From JAWLDA01 sp041686855 (GTDB taxonomy: Bacteria > Bacillota > Limnochordia > DTU080 > RSA5), in the NCBI GenBank assembly GCA_041686855.1, contig JAWLDA010000002.1, forward strand, positions 124,001 to 188,000: a DNA stretch of 64,000 nt. The letters run 5' to 3'. The notes beneath the pieces are model-generated. The model saw only the letters and a program-made list of their open reading frames with translations. It made no database searches and was not told the origin of the DNA. How positions within the stretch are numbered: the stretch's first letter is position 1; every line of letters begins with the position of its first letter. The translations under genes were made by a program, and so were the position numbers. Below are positions 17,512 through 25,612 of this stretch, in pieces.

Positions 17512-18822
17512 CTAAAGCTTGACGTCAAGGGAGCGGTGGAACTCTGCTTCGTCCACCTCCGGCTCCACCGAGCCCTCTCGGTAGACGTCGGCGCCCAACG
17601 CCTGCAACTTTTCGTCCAAGTCTTCGTAGCCCCGATCGAGAATCTCGGCGCCATGAATCGCCGTCTCGCCATCCGCCCCCAGGGCCGCCACCACCATCGC
17701 AGCCCCCGCCCGCAAGTCGAAGGCCTCGACTGGAGCGCCCGTCAGGCGCTCAACACCACGGATAATCGCAGCGTCCTGCTCCACCTTGACGTCGGCGCCC
17801 ATGCGGCGCAGCTCATCGACGTAACGGAAGCGGTCGGAGAAGACCGTCTCACGCACGATACTCGTCCCCTCGGCCGCAGACATCAAGGCGACGAACGGCT
17901 GTTGCAAGTCAGTCGGGAAACCCGGGTAAACAGCCGTCTCGACATCGACATGACGCGGACGCCGTAAGGCCCGTACGACGAGCTCCGTGTCGCCCTGCTC
18001 GATCTGTATGCCCGCCTCTTCCAACTTGGCGATGGGGGTACGCAGGTGTTCAGGAACGATGTTATGCAACGTCACATTGCCGCCGCTCGCGCCGACCGCG
18101 ATCATGTAGGTCGCCGCCTCCACCCGGTCAGCAATAATTCCATACTCGACCGGGGAGAGGGAGTCCACCCCGTGAATACGGATCGACTCCGTGCCGGCAC
18201 CGCGAATCTGGGCCCCCATCGCGTTGAGAAAGATGCACAGATCCACGATCTCCGGCTCCTTGGCGGCGTTCTCCAAGACGGTTGTACCGCGGGCGAACGT
18301 GGCGGCGAGTATGGCGTTGACGGTCGCACCGACGCTGGCGCGGTTGATATAAATCTTGGTTCCAACCATGCGCGTCGCCCGGGCCTTCATAAATCCGTGC
18401 TCGACCTTCACCTCAGCGCCAAGAGCCTCAAAGCCCCGCAAGTGGTAGTCCACCGGGCGCGAACCGATCGCGCACCCGCCGGGCAGAGGCACCTCGGCCT
18501 CGCCCAGTCGCGCCAAGAGCAAGCCGGCCACGTAAAAAGAGCCGCGTATCTTGCGGGCCAGCTCGTACGGGGGTTTGGTATGCGCCAGATTGGCGCCGTT
18601 GATGTGGAAACGCCCCTGTGCGTCTACGTGAACGTCGACTCCGAGCTCACGTAGAATACGGCACATGTTAAAGATGTCCGTGTGCTTGGGGATGTTCTCC
18701 AGGACACACTCGCCACGGGCCAGCGCGGCGGCTGCCAAAATGCCGAGCGCGCTGTTCTTTGAGCCACTGATTGTGACATCGCCGCGCAGCGGTTGCCCTC
18801 CTTGAACGAAGAGCGTTGCCAT
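17512..18822 (-). CDS. murA: UDP-N-acetylglucosamine 1-carboxyvinyltransferase
   Basis: 436 residues. MurA transfers enolpyruvate from PEP to UDP-GlcNAc, the first committed step of peptidoglycan synthesis. The catalytic cysteine is Cys117 in LPGGCAIGSRPVDYHL, so the enzyme should be fosfomycin-sensitive in principle. SGSKNSALGI near residue 19 and RSVGATVNAILA-like substrate loop (NRASVGATVNAI) are also intact. It converges with ytrI, leaving 11 bases between the stops. An AGGAGG site lies 12 bases before the ATG. Confidence 0.96.
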   Translation of the reverse strand: MATLFVQGGQPLRGDVTISGSKNSALGILAAAALARGECVLENIPKHTDIFNMCRILRELGVDVHVDAQGRFHINGANLAHTKPPYELARKIRGSFYVAGLLLARLGEAEVPLPGGCAIGSRPVDYHLRGFEALGAEVKVEHGFMKARATRMVGTKIYINRASVGATVNAILAATFARGTTVLENAAKEPEIVDLCIFLNAMGAQIRGAGTESIRIHGVDSLSPVEYGIIADRVEAATYMIAVGASGGNVTLHNIVPEHLRTPIAKLEEAGIQIEQGDTELVVRALRRPRHVDVETAVYPGFPTDLQQPFVALMSAAEGTSIVRETVFSDRFRYVDELRRMGADVKVEQDAAIIRGVERLTGAPVEAFDLRAGAAMVVAALGADGETAIHGAEILDRGYEDLDEKLQALGADVYREGSVEPEVDEAEFHRSLDVKL

Positions 18823-18915
18823 AGGTTGTCTATGCCTCCTACCAAAGTCCCCCCGATAACCGATTCGCTGGGCACAACTGGGGGCCCCCGGCAGCTCCCC
18901 GCGTGAAGTGGCTAA

Positions 18916-19176
18916 TTACGCATTGTCCAAATAATAACGGACGACTTCCTCAAGCAGCTCGTCCTTTTCGATCTTGCGGATCCAAAGTCGGGCGTCACGA
19001 TGGCTCGTGATATAGGCGGGATCGCCGGAGACTAGATACCCGACGATTTGATCCACGGGTCGGTAACCTTTCTCTTCGAGCGCGTCCCGCACGTGCGCGA
19101 GAACCTCCTTCGCGCTTGGCTTTGGCTCCAATTCACCGACACCGAACAGACGTGTCTCCTCGTGGAAAGCACGCAT
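18916..19176 (-). CDS. IreB/YrzL-family regulatory protein (UPF0297)
   Basis: 86 residues. Family members (B. subtilis YrzL, Enterococcus IreB) are small proteins; IreB is phosphorylated by the PASTA-domain kinase IreK and affects envelope stress tolerance. The diagnostic stretches are ALEEKGYRPVDQIVGYLVSG and DPAYITSHRDARLWIRKIEK. The N-terminal threonine-rich phosphosite region is present only weakly (HEETRLF). I chose the ATG at 19176 because AGGAGGT lies eight bases upstream. In Bacillus the gene sits before yrrK (ruvX); here it stands alone between murA and a CBM25 protein. Confidence 0.9.
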   Translation of the reverse strand: MRAFHEETRLFGVGELEPKPSAKEVLAHVRDALEEKGYRPVDQIVGYLVSGDPAYITSHRDARLWIRKIEKDELLEEVVRYYLDNA

Positions 19177-19269
19177 ACGACATCTACCTCCTCGCCTGAG
19201 TGCCACAGTAACACCAGTTGGATCCTTCCTCGCGACCGGGGGCACTTCCTCCTGGAATCATCTCCTACA

Positions 19270-19704
19270 TTAATGCACGGTGACGTTCCAGTTGCGTCCG
19301 TTATTGTTATCCCAATGATCGGAGCCATCGTGGAAACAGAATTCGAGGGTACCGGGCTCTTCGGCCGTTTGCACCTGTACGAACCATTCACCGGAATCCG
19401 CGTCCTTCTCCATCGGCACATCCCGCACGTTTCGCCAATCACCGGGTCCTTCGCCGCACCGTACATACACTTTCTCCGCTTGCGAAGCCAGCGGCCCCGA
19501 GTAGGCGATGCCTAACTCCGAACGCACCTCCGCAGGGATCGGCGAGAGCCGCACTGCGCTCTGAGGCCCCAAGTTGTACGTCTCAGCCGTCCCAACCGCT
19601 TGGCCCGCCGACTTTGAGGCGTAACCCGCGATCTCTTCTGCGGCTTCGGTATCCCCGCCTTTGCCCATCCACTTTCGAAAGAGTTGCAGAAGAGATTGGT
19701 TCAT
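19270..19704 (-). CDS. Small protein with CBM25-type starch-binding domain
   Basis: 144 residues. The C-terminal half (about 60-144) has the CBM25/CBM53 fold signature: VYVRCGEG, the WRNVRDVPMEK segment, FCFHDGSDHWDNNNGRNW and a final strand. The WDNNNGRNW block carries the aromatic and asparagine residues that bind alpha-glucans. The N-terminal 60 residues are polar and alanine-rich with no signal peptide, so it is probably cytoplasmic, possibly binding glycogen. No catalytic domain is attached and no glycogen gene is near. AGGAG lies nine bases before the ATG. Confidence 0.75.
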   Translation of the reverse strand: MNQSLLQLFRKWMGKGGDTEAAEEIAGYASKSAGQAVGTAETYNLGPQSAVRLSPIPAEVRSELGIAYSGPLASQAEKVYVRCGEGPGDWRNVRDVPMEKDADSGEWFVQVQTAEEPGTLEFCFHDGSDHWDNNNGRNWNVTVH

Positions 19705-19810
19705 CGTCACCAACTCCTATTTTGTGATCATGGTACACATGTCACGGTTATCCTTCGCGCAATAGTGGAGGGCTAAACGATGCTCGGTGTGAGAGTTGGT
19801 GGAGAGAGTT

Positions 19811-19853
19811 GAAAGGCCGCTCTCTGGAGGAAGATTACGAGAGTCGGCCTTTC
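19811..19853. repeat. Strong inverted repeat downstream of DUF5069-like gene
   Basis: GAAAGGCC (19811-19818) pairs with GGCCTTTC (19846-19853), with a further CTCTC/GAGAG pairing inside. The hairpin follows the DUF5069-like gene on the minus strand and precedes the CBM25 gene. Neither strand has a real T-run after it, so it may be a weak terminator or an RNA-stabilising structure. Apart from it, the stretch 19705-19890 holds nothing recognisable. Confidence 0.45.
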
Positions 19854-19890
19854 GTCGCAAGCGTACACGTTGAATGCTTGATATAGGACG

Positions 19891-20160
19891 TTACGGTTGG
19901 AATGAACGCAAATCCTTGTCGGCGGTGCGCTCTTTCAAGGCAGCCACCAACTCATTGTCGGAACGGTGTTCATCCGCAAGCTTGAGAAAGTCATCCGCTG
20001 AAATACCGGCTTCTGCCAGAAACCGCCTGTCGATGGGTCAAGGAAAGATATAGTCACCGATTGTCCCATCGGCTTTCGCCCGCGCTTTATCGGTGATGCG
20101 CGCCAACCAGGGAATATCGCCGATGATCACATCACGGCCGCGAGGTTGCCATTCACTCAT
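19891..20160 (-). CDS. DUF5069-like protein with in-frame UGA (candidate selenoprotein)
   Basis: A reading frame of 89 codons runs from an ATG at 20160, with GGGAGGG ten bases upstream, to a TAA at 19891. Its only interruption is TGA as codon 41 (20040-20038), in the context DYIFP-stop-PIDRRFLAEAG. In DUF5069-family proteins, as I remember them, this position is a conserved cysteine in a PCP(I/L)D motif preceded by IPWLARxxDKARAK, which is also present here (IPWLARITDKARAK). Reading UGA as selenocysteine restores a complete protein. Twelve bases after the UGA, CGGUUUCU-GGC-AGAAGCCG can form an eight-pair hairpin, similar in spacing to bacterial SECIS elements. A recent Cys-to-stop mutation is the alternative. 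The family's biochemical role is unknown. Confidence 0.6.
20007..20025 (-). promoter_or_regulatory. SECIS-like hairpin after in-frame UGA
   Basis: On the minus strand an eight-pair stem (one G-U) with loop GGC starts 12 nt after the UGA codon at 20040-20038. Bacterial SECIS hairpins lie inside the coding region, with the apical loop 16-37 nt after UGA and a G among the first loop bases; here the loop starts 20 nt after UGA with GG. The hairpin also encodes RFLAEA, which may be conserved for protein reasons, so the fold could be chance. Confidence 0.4.
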
Positions 20161-20205
20161 CCTTGGATCCCTCCCTCTATGTACAGTGTATCCAACGTGA
20201 GCCAT

Positions 20206-21105
20206 TCAGCGTCGAGTGCGCAACTCCTGTAGAATTTCCCATCTCAACCCTTTACGAATCAACTCCAGCCGCTCGTCACCGAATCGCTCCCTGCACCAAA
20301 GGCCGAGAGCATCATCGCTCGTTGACTTTCCACCCCGGGGAGCCTTTGCCGCCGCCTCGATGATCGGAAGGGTGAACGCGAAATCGTAAGCCGCCAAACG
20401 CAACGCTCCGGCCTCACCCCACCGGCTCGAGTACGCCGCGTAACTCCGCGGGGACAACAAGGTGCCCGGTCGCGGATGAGCACGGTGCACGTACCCTACG
20501 ATGCGCCGCTCGCGGTCCACACGGCCCAGCGTGGCAAAGTCGATGAGGAAGACTCGGTCGTTAACGATCGCATTCTCCGGTTGTATGTCGAGGGAGCCTA
20601 GGCTTGGCGCAGGCACGTCATCCTCGAAGCCGGCGGCCAGTAGATGATCCCACGCAGCCGCCGCGTCGGGGGTGAGTGCCCGGCGGACCCGTGCGAACAT
20701 CGAGGTGCGCTCCTCTGCCTGCGACTCGACGAGAAAAGGCTTCACCTCTGACGCGACCTGATCAAGGAGCGCCTCGATAATGTGAACAGCCTCGTCCAGA
20801 TGGGCGACTACCTCCGATGCGCCGGAGTCGTGAACCTCTCGCAGTGTCGTCCCTTTTATGAACGACTGTACGAGAAAGCCGCGCTCCAAGTCCGCTGCAA
20901 CCAACTTAGGGACGGGCGCACCCTCGGCAGCCAGGATGTCGAGCGCCACCAGCTCCGCCCACGGCTGCCCAGGTTGCCACGTGGGCAGCGACTGTCGTGG
21001 CACGCGCTTTACAATACACGTCAGGCCGTCACTTAACACCACTCGCCACACGTCGGCGCTCAATGCGATTTGCTTGACGACACCTCGCCCCAGCAGCTCT
21101 CTCAT
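20206..21105 (-). CDS. Aminoglycoside phosphotransferase-like kinase
   Basis: 299 residues of the APH/choline-kinase-like fold. The N lobe has a beta-hairpin start and CIVKRVPR with the ATP-binding lysine near residue 33. The catalytic loop reads SLDIQPENAIV, with aspartate at the HxD-type position but leucine replacing the usual HGD arrangement, followed by the metal-binding FLIDFATLG. The family includes sugar, choline and antibiotic kinases, and bacterial members of unknown substrate; nothing here indicates drug resistance. It follows the MetY fusion gene by six bases and probably shares its transcript. Confidence 0.75.
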   Translation of the reverse strand: MRELLGRGVVKQIALSADVWRVVLSDGLTCIVKRVPRQSLPTWQPGQPWAELVALDILAAEGAPVPKLVAADLERGFLVQSFIKGTTLREVHDSGASEVVAHLDEAVHIIEALLDQVASEVKPFLVESQAEERTSMFARVRRALTPDAAAAWDHLLAAGFEDDVPAPSLGSLDIQPENAIVNDRVFLIDFATLGRVDRERRIVGYVHRAHPRPGTLLSPRSYAAYSSRWGEAGALRLAAYDFAFTLPIIEAAAKAPRGGKSTSDDALGLWCRERFGDERLELIRKGLRWEILQELRTRR

Positions 21106-21111
21106 ATCTGC

Positions 21112-22923
21112 TTACGACTGCCCGAGGTACGTGGTGATGGGTCCCTGAAGGCGCTGCACCTCTTTCCAAAGGCAGCGGTTCATCACGATCGCGAGCCCGC
21201 CGTCGGCTGCGATCTGGGCTGCTTCCTCGCTCTCAATCCCCTCCTGTAACCACAGAACCGGTCTGTTGGGCAGAGAGACGGCTTGTCGAGCAATCTCAGG
21301 AGCGTGCTTAGAAGAGCGAAAGACCAACACCACGTCGGCCGACTCGGGCACCTCCGTGAGAGACGGGTACGCACGCTCGTCAAGGACGCGCTCAACGAAC
21401 GGGTTCACGGGTATGATCCGATACCCTTGGCGCTGGAGTTTACGAGTCACTCGGAAGCTGGGGCGACCGGGTTCATCCGAGAGACCCACGACTGCGACCA
21501 CCTGCCGACGGCGAGTCGACACCCCCTGACCGACCCCGGAGCCGTCTTGCGTATGTTCCTCGGGAACCGTCGCCGCCCCCGCCACTCGTCGTATGACGCT
21601 CTCGCTGTTGGTGATCGTCGTCTTGGCGCTTCCCATCCCGGTGGCTGCGTATAACGATTCGTCAAGCTCCACGAGTAGGTCCTCCACCCCTTCGATCCCC
21701 ACTGAGAGTCGGACGAGATCGGGAGAGACTCCGGCGGCCCGCTGCTCCTCTTCGCTAAGTTGTTGGTGGGTCGTGCTGGCCGGGTGAATGATCAGGCTCT
21801 TGGCGTCGCCGACGTTGGCCAAGTGGGACCATAGGACCGAGCGGTTGATTAACGCTGCTCCGGCTTCGACGCCGCCTCGAATGCCAAAGACCACGACCGC
21901 GCCGTAGCCGCCGCTCAAGTACTTTTGCGCAGCCGCATACGACGGATGCTCAGGAAGGCCTGGGTAGGAGACCCACTCCACCGCGGGGTGAGACTGCAGG
22001 TGCTGTGCCACCTTTAGCGCATTCTCGCAGTGCCGTTCCATCCGCAGACAGAGCGTCTCCAACCCAAGGAGGAGCAGGAAGGCGTTGAACGGGCTTAAGC
22101 ACGCACCCATGTCGCGCAGATATCGGGCTCGCACACGCGTACTGAAGGCAAGTGTACCAAAGTCGTTGTAAAAGCTGAGTCCGTGATACGTCGGATCCGG
22201 CTCCGTAAACTGTGGAAAGCGACCGTTGCCGAAATCGAAGCGACCTCCGTCGACGATCACGCCGGCAATGGACGTGCCGTGACCGCCGATCCACTTGGTT
22301 GCCGAATGTACCACGATATCCGCGCCCCACTCGAGCGGCCGACAAAGGAACGGCGTGGCGAACGTGTTGTCGACGATGAGAGGGACCCCGGCCTCGTGCG
22401 CAATTTCGGCGACCCTTTCGATATCCACAACGTGAAGCCTAGGATTTCCGATCACTTCAGTGACGACGGCTTTGGTCTTGTCTGTGATTGCCGCTCGAAA
22501 CGCGTCCGGATCGCTAGGGTCGACGAGTCGTACGTGAATCCCCATCTGGGGCAGGGTCGCCGTGAACAGCGTGTGGGTCCCCCCGTATAGATGGGAGGAT
22601 GAGACAATCTCGTCGCCCGCGCTTGCCAGCGCGAGGATCGCTGCGGTCATCGCAGCCTGACCGCTCGCGGTCGCTACGGCCGCAACTCCCCCTTCGAGCT
22701 GGGCGATTCGCTTCTCAAACACATCGGTCGTGGGGTTGCCCAACCGAGTATAGATATGGCCGGCTTCATCGAGTGAGAAGAGTTGTTGTGCGTGGCCGAC
22801 GTCCGCGAAGACGTAGGAGGTCGTCTGGTAGATAGGAACGGCCCGGCTGCCTGTCGTCGGATCAGGAGCTTGTCCTCCGTGCACAGCCAGGGTCTCCAGG
22901 GTGTACGGTCGTAGTGGCTTCAC
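21112..22923 (-). CDS. O-acetylhomoserine sulfhydrylase fused to CoA-binding domain
   Basis: 603 residues. Residues 1 to about 432 are a complete MetY-type PLP enzyme that makes homocysteine from O-acetylhomoserine and sulfide; the PLP lysine is Lys210 in VVHSATKWIGGHG, and the YTRLGNPT and NPRLHVVDI stretches are typical. After a polar linker (about 433-470) comes a CoA-binding Rossmann domain of the YccU/succinyl-CoA-synthetase-alpha type (VVAVVGLSDEPGRPS, IIPVNPF, LWLQEGI). The GTG start has GGAGG eight bases upstream. The fused domain could sense acetyl-CoA or CoA status; that is inference. No SAM or T-box riboswitch is seen upstream. Confidence 0.9.
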   Translation of the reverse strand: MKPLRPYTLETLAVHGGQAPDPTTGSRAVPIYQTTSYVFADVGHAQQLFSLDEAGHIYTRLGNPTTDVFEKRIAQLEGGVAAVATASGQAAMTAAILALASAGDEIVSSSHLYGGTHTLFTATLPQMGIHVRLVDPSDPDAFRAAITDKTKAVVTEVIGNPRLHVVDIERVAEIAHEAGVPLIVDNTFATPFLCRPLEWGADIVVHSATKWIGGHGTSIAGVIVDGGRFDFGNGRFPQFTEPDPTYHGLSFYNDFGTLAFSTRVRARYLRDMGACLSPFNAFLLLLGLETLCLRMERHCENALKVAQHLQSHPAVEWVSYPGLPEHPSYAAAQKYLSGGYGAVVVFGIRGGVEAGAALINRSVLWSHLANVGDAKSLIIHPASTTHQQLSEEEQRAAGVSPDLVRLSVGIEGVEDLLVELDESLYAATGMGSAKTTITNSESVIRRVAGAATVPEEHTQDGSGVGQGVSTRRRQVVAVVGLSDEPGRPSFRVTRKLQRQGYRIIPVNPFVERVLDERAYPSLTEVPESADVVLVFRSSKHAPEIARQAVSLPNRPVLWLQEGIESEEAAQIAADGGLAIVMNRCLWKEVQRLQGPITTYLGQS

Positions 22924-23109
22924 AGGTTATACCTCCAGGGGGTGTACGTTTAAGGCCCAGTCGCCAAATTATCTCAACTATACACATGCCGCCACGTCGG
23001 AGCAATATGCAAATGCGCCGGTCCATTGAGGTCGGGATGATCAGAGCCCACTTCCCTGCATACATTATCTCGAATAACTCAGGCCTCTGGCGGGGAGGTG
23101 GGTCCGAGA

Positions 23110-23778
23110 ATGGGCGAAGTCCTGGTCACCGTCGCCAGCATCGTCCTCATCGACGTGATCCTTGGAGGAGACAACGCCGTTGTTATCGCAATGGCCAGTC
23201 GTTCTCTGCCACCCGGCGACCGACAAAAAGCCGTCTACTGGGGCACCGCCGGAGCTGTCGGCCTCCGCTTTGTGTTCGCGTCAATCGCAACCCTGCTCTT
23301 GCGCGTCCCCTACTTAATGATTGCAGGGGCGCTCCTCTTGTTGTGGATCGCCTTTAAATTGCTCGTAGAAGAGTCACGTCAAGACGTCGCCGCCGCGCTT
23401 TCGGTAAGCGCCGCCGTCCGCACGATCATCGTGGCGGATGCCGTGATGAGCCTGGATAACGCTCTGGCCGTGGCCGGGGTGGCAAAGGGCCACCTCGGGT
23501 GGCTTGCCTTTGGCATCGCGCTCAGTGTCCCCATCATCATCTTTGGGAGTCAGTTTATCGCCGCCGTCATGAACCGCTTTCCGGTGATTGTTTACGTCGG
23601 TGCCGGCATCCTCGCTTGGACCGCGGGCCATCTCTTCGCCGAAGATCCGTTGATCCTCGCCACCTTAGGAGAAGGCGCGACCGCTCCGGCGGGCCTCATC
23701 TGTGTCGCAGCGGTGCTCGGTGTCGGCTACATCGTTCAACGACGGCGAGCGTCACAAAACGGGATCACACCTCATTAG
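23110..23778 (+). CDS. TerC-family integral membrane protein (YjbE-like)
   Basis: 222 residues with about seven membrane segments. The family mark GGDNAVVIAMASRSLP near residue 20 and a second acidic motif SLDNALAVAGVAKG near 110 supply intramembrane carboxylates typical of TerC proteins, several of which export manganese or help metallate secreted enzymes. The ATG at 23110 was chosen because GGGGAGGTG lies nine bases upstream; a GTG at 23098 overlaps that site. I see no yybP-ykoY element upstream of this copy, unlike the second TerC gene at 27232. Confidence 0.88.
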   Translation: MGEVLVTVASIVLIDVILGGDNAVVIAMASRSLPPGDRQKAVYWGTAGAVGLRFVFASIATLLLRVPYLMIAGALLLLWIAFKLLVEESRQDVAAALSVSAAVRTIIVADAVMSLDNALAVAGVAKGHLGWLAFGIALSVPIIIFGSQFIAAVMNRFPVIVYVGAGILAWTAGHLFAEDPLILATLGEGATAPAGLICVAAVLGVGYIVQRRRASQNGITPH

Positions 23779-23803
23779 CGACAGCTCCTTCTCGTGGTAC
23801 GGA

Positions 23804-24109
23804 TCACACGCAACAGGTGCATCGGGAGCAACACCGCCGTCTGCGCGGCCGACAACAGCGTCGGTAGATGCTGATTGAGTCGGCGCGGACTGAACGCAGC
23901 GCGCGGACGTTGGATGCGAGCAGGCATTGGATGCGGTCGTTCGCCGTGGAGTTGCAAGCCTTCACGTAGTGATCGATGGCCCTATCAACGTTGCGTATGG
24001 CCAATTTCAAATGGCTGCAGAATCGACTCCGTTGCGAACGGCAGTGCCTCCTGTGGGAACGACACCGTCTGCGGCGGCGTTTCCGGCGATGCCTACAACA
24101 GCCCCTCAT
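23804..24109 (-). CDS. Cys/Arg-rich small protein of unknown function
   Basis: 101 residues with about 29 arginines and 14 cysteines. Both ends are Cys/Arg clusters (CCRHRRKRRRRRC near the start; RRCCRPRRRRCCSRCTCC at the end) around a 50-residue amphipathic, helix-like middle (LKLAIRNVDRAIDHYVKAC). The ATG follows AAGAGGGGGAGG closely, and it starts 28 bases after the amidohydrolase stop, so expression is plausible. The composition suggests a disulfide cross-linked spore-coat-type protein, a metal binder or a nucleic-acid binder; I recognise no family. A plus-strand frame also covers the area, so coding status is not certain. Confidence 0.45.
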   Translation of the reverse strand: MRGCCRHRRKRRRRRCRSHRRHCRSQRSRFCSHLKLAIRNVDRAIDHYVKACNSTANDRIQCLLASNVRALRSVRADSISIYRRCCRPRRRRCCSRCTCCV

Positions 24110-24137
24110 GAGCCTCCCCCTCTTGGCTGCGAGAACG

Positions 24138-25529
24138 TCAGCCTGCTAACCAGTATAAGCAGAGAGACTCCAATAAGCTCCGGGAACCGATTCCCGTTGA
24201 CCCGCCACTATGCGACGTGACGAGTAAGCGACCGCCTTGACCTACGACGACACCGTCAATCATGACGAGCCGACCGTGTGCCAAACTCATGACGGCTCTG
24301 TCTTGTTCGAGATCCAACACCGTAATGTCGGCGTCCGTTCCGACACTTAAGTCCGTTTTATTGCCCAGCCCAAAGATCGTGGCCGGTCCCCAACTCGTCT
24401 TGAGCACAAAATCGTCCAGTGAGAGGGCGCCGTAGCGGACCATCGCAAGCCCTTGCTCGACCGTCGTATTGCGCGGCATTGAACCACCGTCTGTACTTAG
24501 AGCGGTGACGAGGAATCGATCGCCCTCTTTGGCCGCTGCAAGCGCGAACGTCGCCTCGGGAGCATTGACGTAGAAACTCACTGCGACGCTCGTCCCCTTC
24601 TCTTTCCATACCGTCACACCCTCAGAGCCGCCCTGTAGAGTGATCACTCCGCCGCGCTCCACATGAACCTGGGCATCACCCGCATGGATCGCCGCTTCCA
24701 ACCCCGACTCCGTCGCTGGATACCCCTTTTGCTTGAGGCACGTCTTGGTGACGTTAGAGATCGGGACGCCCTCAGAACACTGAGCCCCTGTACCATTGAT
24801 CCTGGCAAGGTAGGATTCAGAGAGCACGTTGTCGGCGCCGCGCAGGGCGGCGAGAGCCCGCTCGACCTCAACGAGCGGAGATTGAATCACGCCACGGCAG
24901 TAACTGTTGACGTGCGCCAGGTGGAATCGGCGCCCCGCGGCCAACCGAACCGCCTCCTCGAGTCCGTCGATGTTGCTGCCGGTCTCGGTGGTACCCGCGT
25001 GAATAGCAATGTGGCACCCTCGGGAGTCGGCCAGGCGAATCGCCGCGGCTGTCGCCTTCGGCGTCAACGGGTAGTGTCCACCCAGGATTTTAACGCCCAG
25101 AGCGCCTTGGTCGAGGCTATGTTGAATGCTGCGCTCGATCTCTGTGTCGTCCGGGTCCGCTCCGCTCAGCGACACTCCCGGGATCAACGGCGCAACGTAC
25201 CCCAGCGTAAGTCCACAGCCGCTCTCGGTGAGCGCAGCGGCAATCCCCTCAATCTCTCCTGCCAGATCGATACCCGTCGTCACGCCAACCTGGGCCATCA
25301 TGCGACAGCCGTATGCCGTGCCGAACCGCCCTGACACGTGTACATGCGGGTCGATGATTCCAGGAATCAGAGTGCGACCTGTCAGATCGATCACACTGCG
25401 TGCAGATGCGGGATCGAGCTGCGGCGCCACGGCCGCAATCCGCTCTCCCGTGATGCCAACGTCACCTTGCATCGAGATCCCATTGCGTGGGTCGACGATG
25501 AATCCGTTTTGTAGGAGTAAATCAAACAC
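24138..25529 (-). CDS. Amidohydrolase of dihydroorotase/deacetylase type
   Basis: 463 residues of the metal-dependent amidohydrolase superfamily. The metal-binding set is visible: HVH in IDPHVHVSGR near residue 62, a candidate carboxylated lysine in LGVKILGG, histidines in IAIHAGTT and HLAHVNSY, and the catalytic aspartate in ALSTDGGSMPRN. The layout (beta sandwich from both termini around a TIM barrel) fits cyclic amidases and N-acyl deacylases. The substrate cannot be told; no pyrimidine genes are adjacent, so it is unlikely to be pyrC. The last 20 residues (LLESLCLYWLAG) look unlike the family. Confidence 0.78.
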   Translation of the reverse strand: MFDLLLQNGFIVDPRNGISMQGDVGITGERIAAVAPQLDPASARSVIDLTGRTLIPGIIDPHVHVSGRFGTAYGCRMMAQVGVTTGIDLAGEIEGIAAALTESGCGLTLGYVAPLIPGVSLSGADPDDTEIERSIQHSLDQGALGVKILGGHYPLTPKATAAAIRLADSRGCHIAIHAGTTETGSNIDGLEEAVRLAAGRRFHLAHVNSYCRGVIQSPLVEVERALAALRGADNVLSESYLARINGTGAQCSEGVPISNVTKTCLKQKGYPATESGLEAAIHAGDAQVHVERGGVITLQGGSEGVTVWKEKGTSVAVSFYVNAPEATFALAAAKEGDRFLVTALSTDGGSMPRNTTVEQGLAMVRYGALSLDDFVLKTSWGPATIFGLGNKTDLSVGTDADITVLDLEQDRAVMSLAHGRLVMIDGVVVGQGGRLLVTSHSGGSTGIGSRSLLESLCLYWLAG

Positions 25530-25572
25530 GCGGCACTCTCCTTGAAGGCGAATCTAACAATTATCAAAGAAG

Positions 25573-25593
25573 CCCCGAGACTCGTCACCGGGG
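25573..25593 (-). terminator. Possible terminator of recA
   Basis: On the minus strand CCCCG and CGGGG flank an 11-base loop about 20 bases after the recA stop and are followed by CTTCTTTG. The stem is short and the T-run imperfect. Confidence 0.35.
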
Positions 25594-25612
25594 AACGTAA
25601 CGCCTTCAATCC

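Noticed and set aside
19891..20160. Calling the DUF5069-like gene a plain pseudogene
   Set aside because: Only one codon is affected, the ribosome binding site and the rest of the frame are intact, and a hairpin of suitable spacing follows, so recoding is kept open.
22924..23100. SAM or T-box riboswitch before the MetY fusion, or yybP-ykoY before the first TerC gene
   Set aside because: None of the conserved core sequences is visible in the 180-base region.
24138..25529. Naming the amidohydrolase pyrC
   Set aside because: No pyrimidine genes nearby and the C-terminal part differs; the superfamily covers many substrates.
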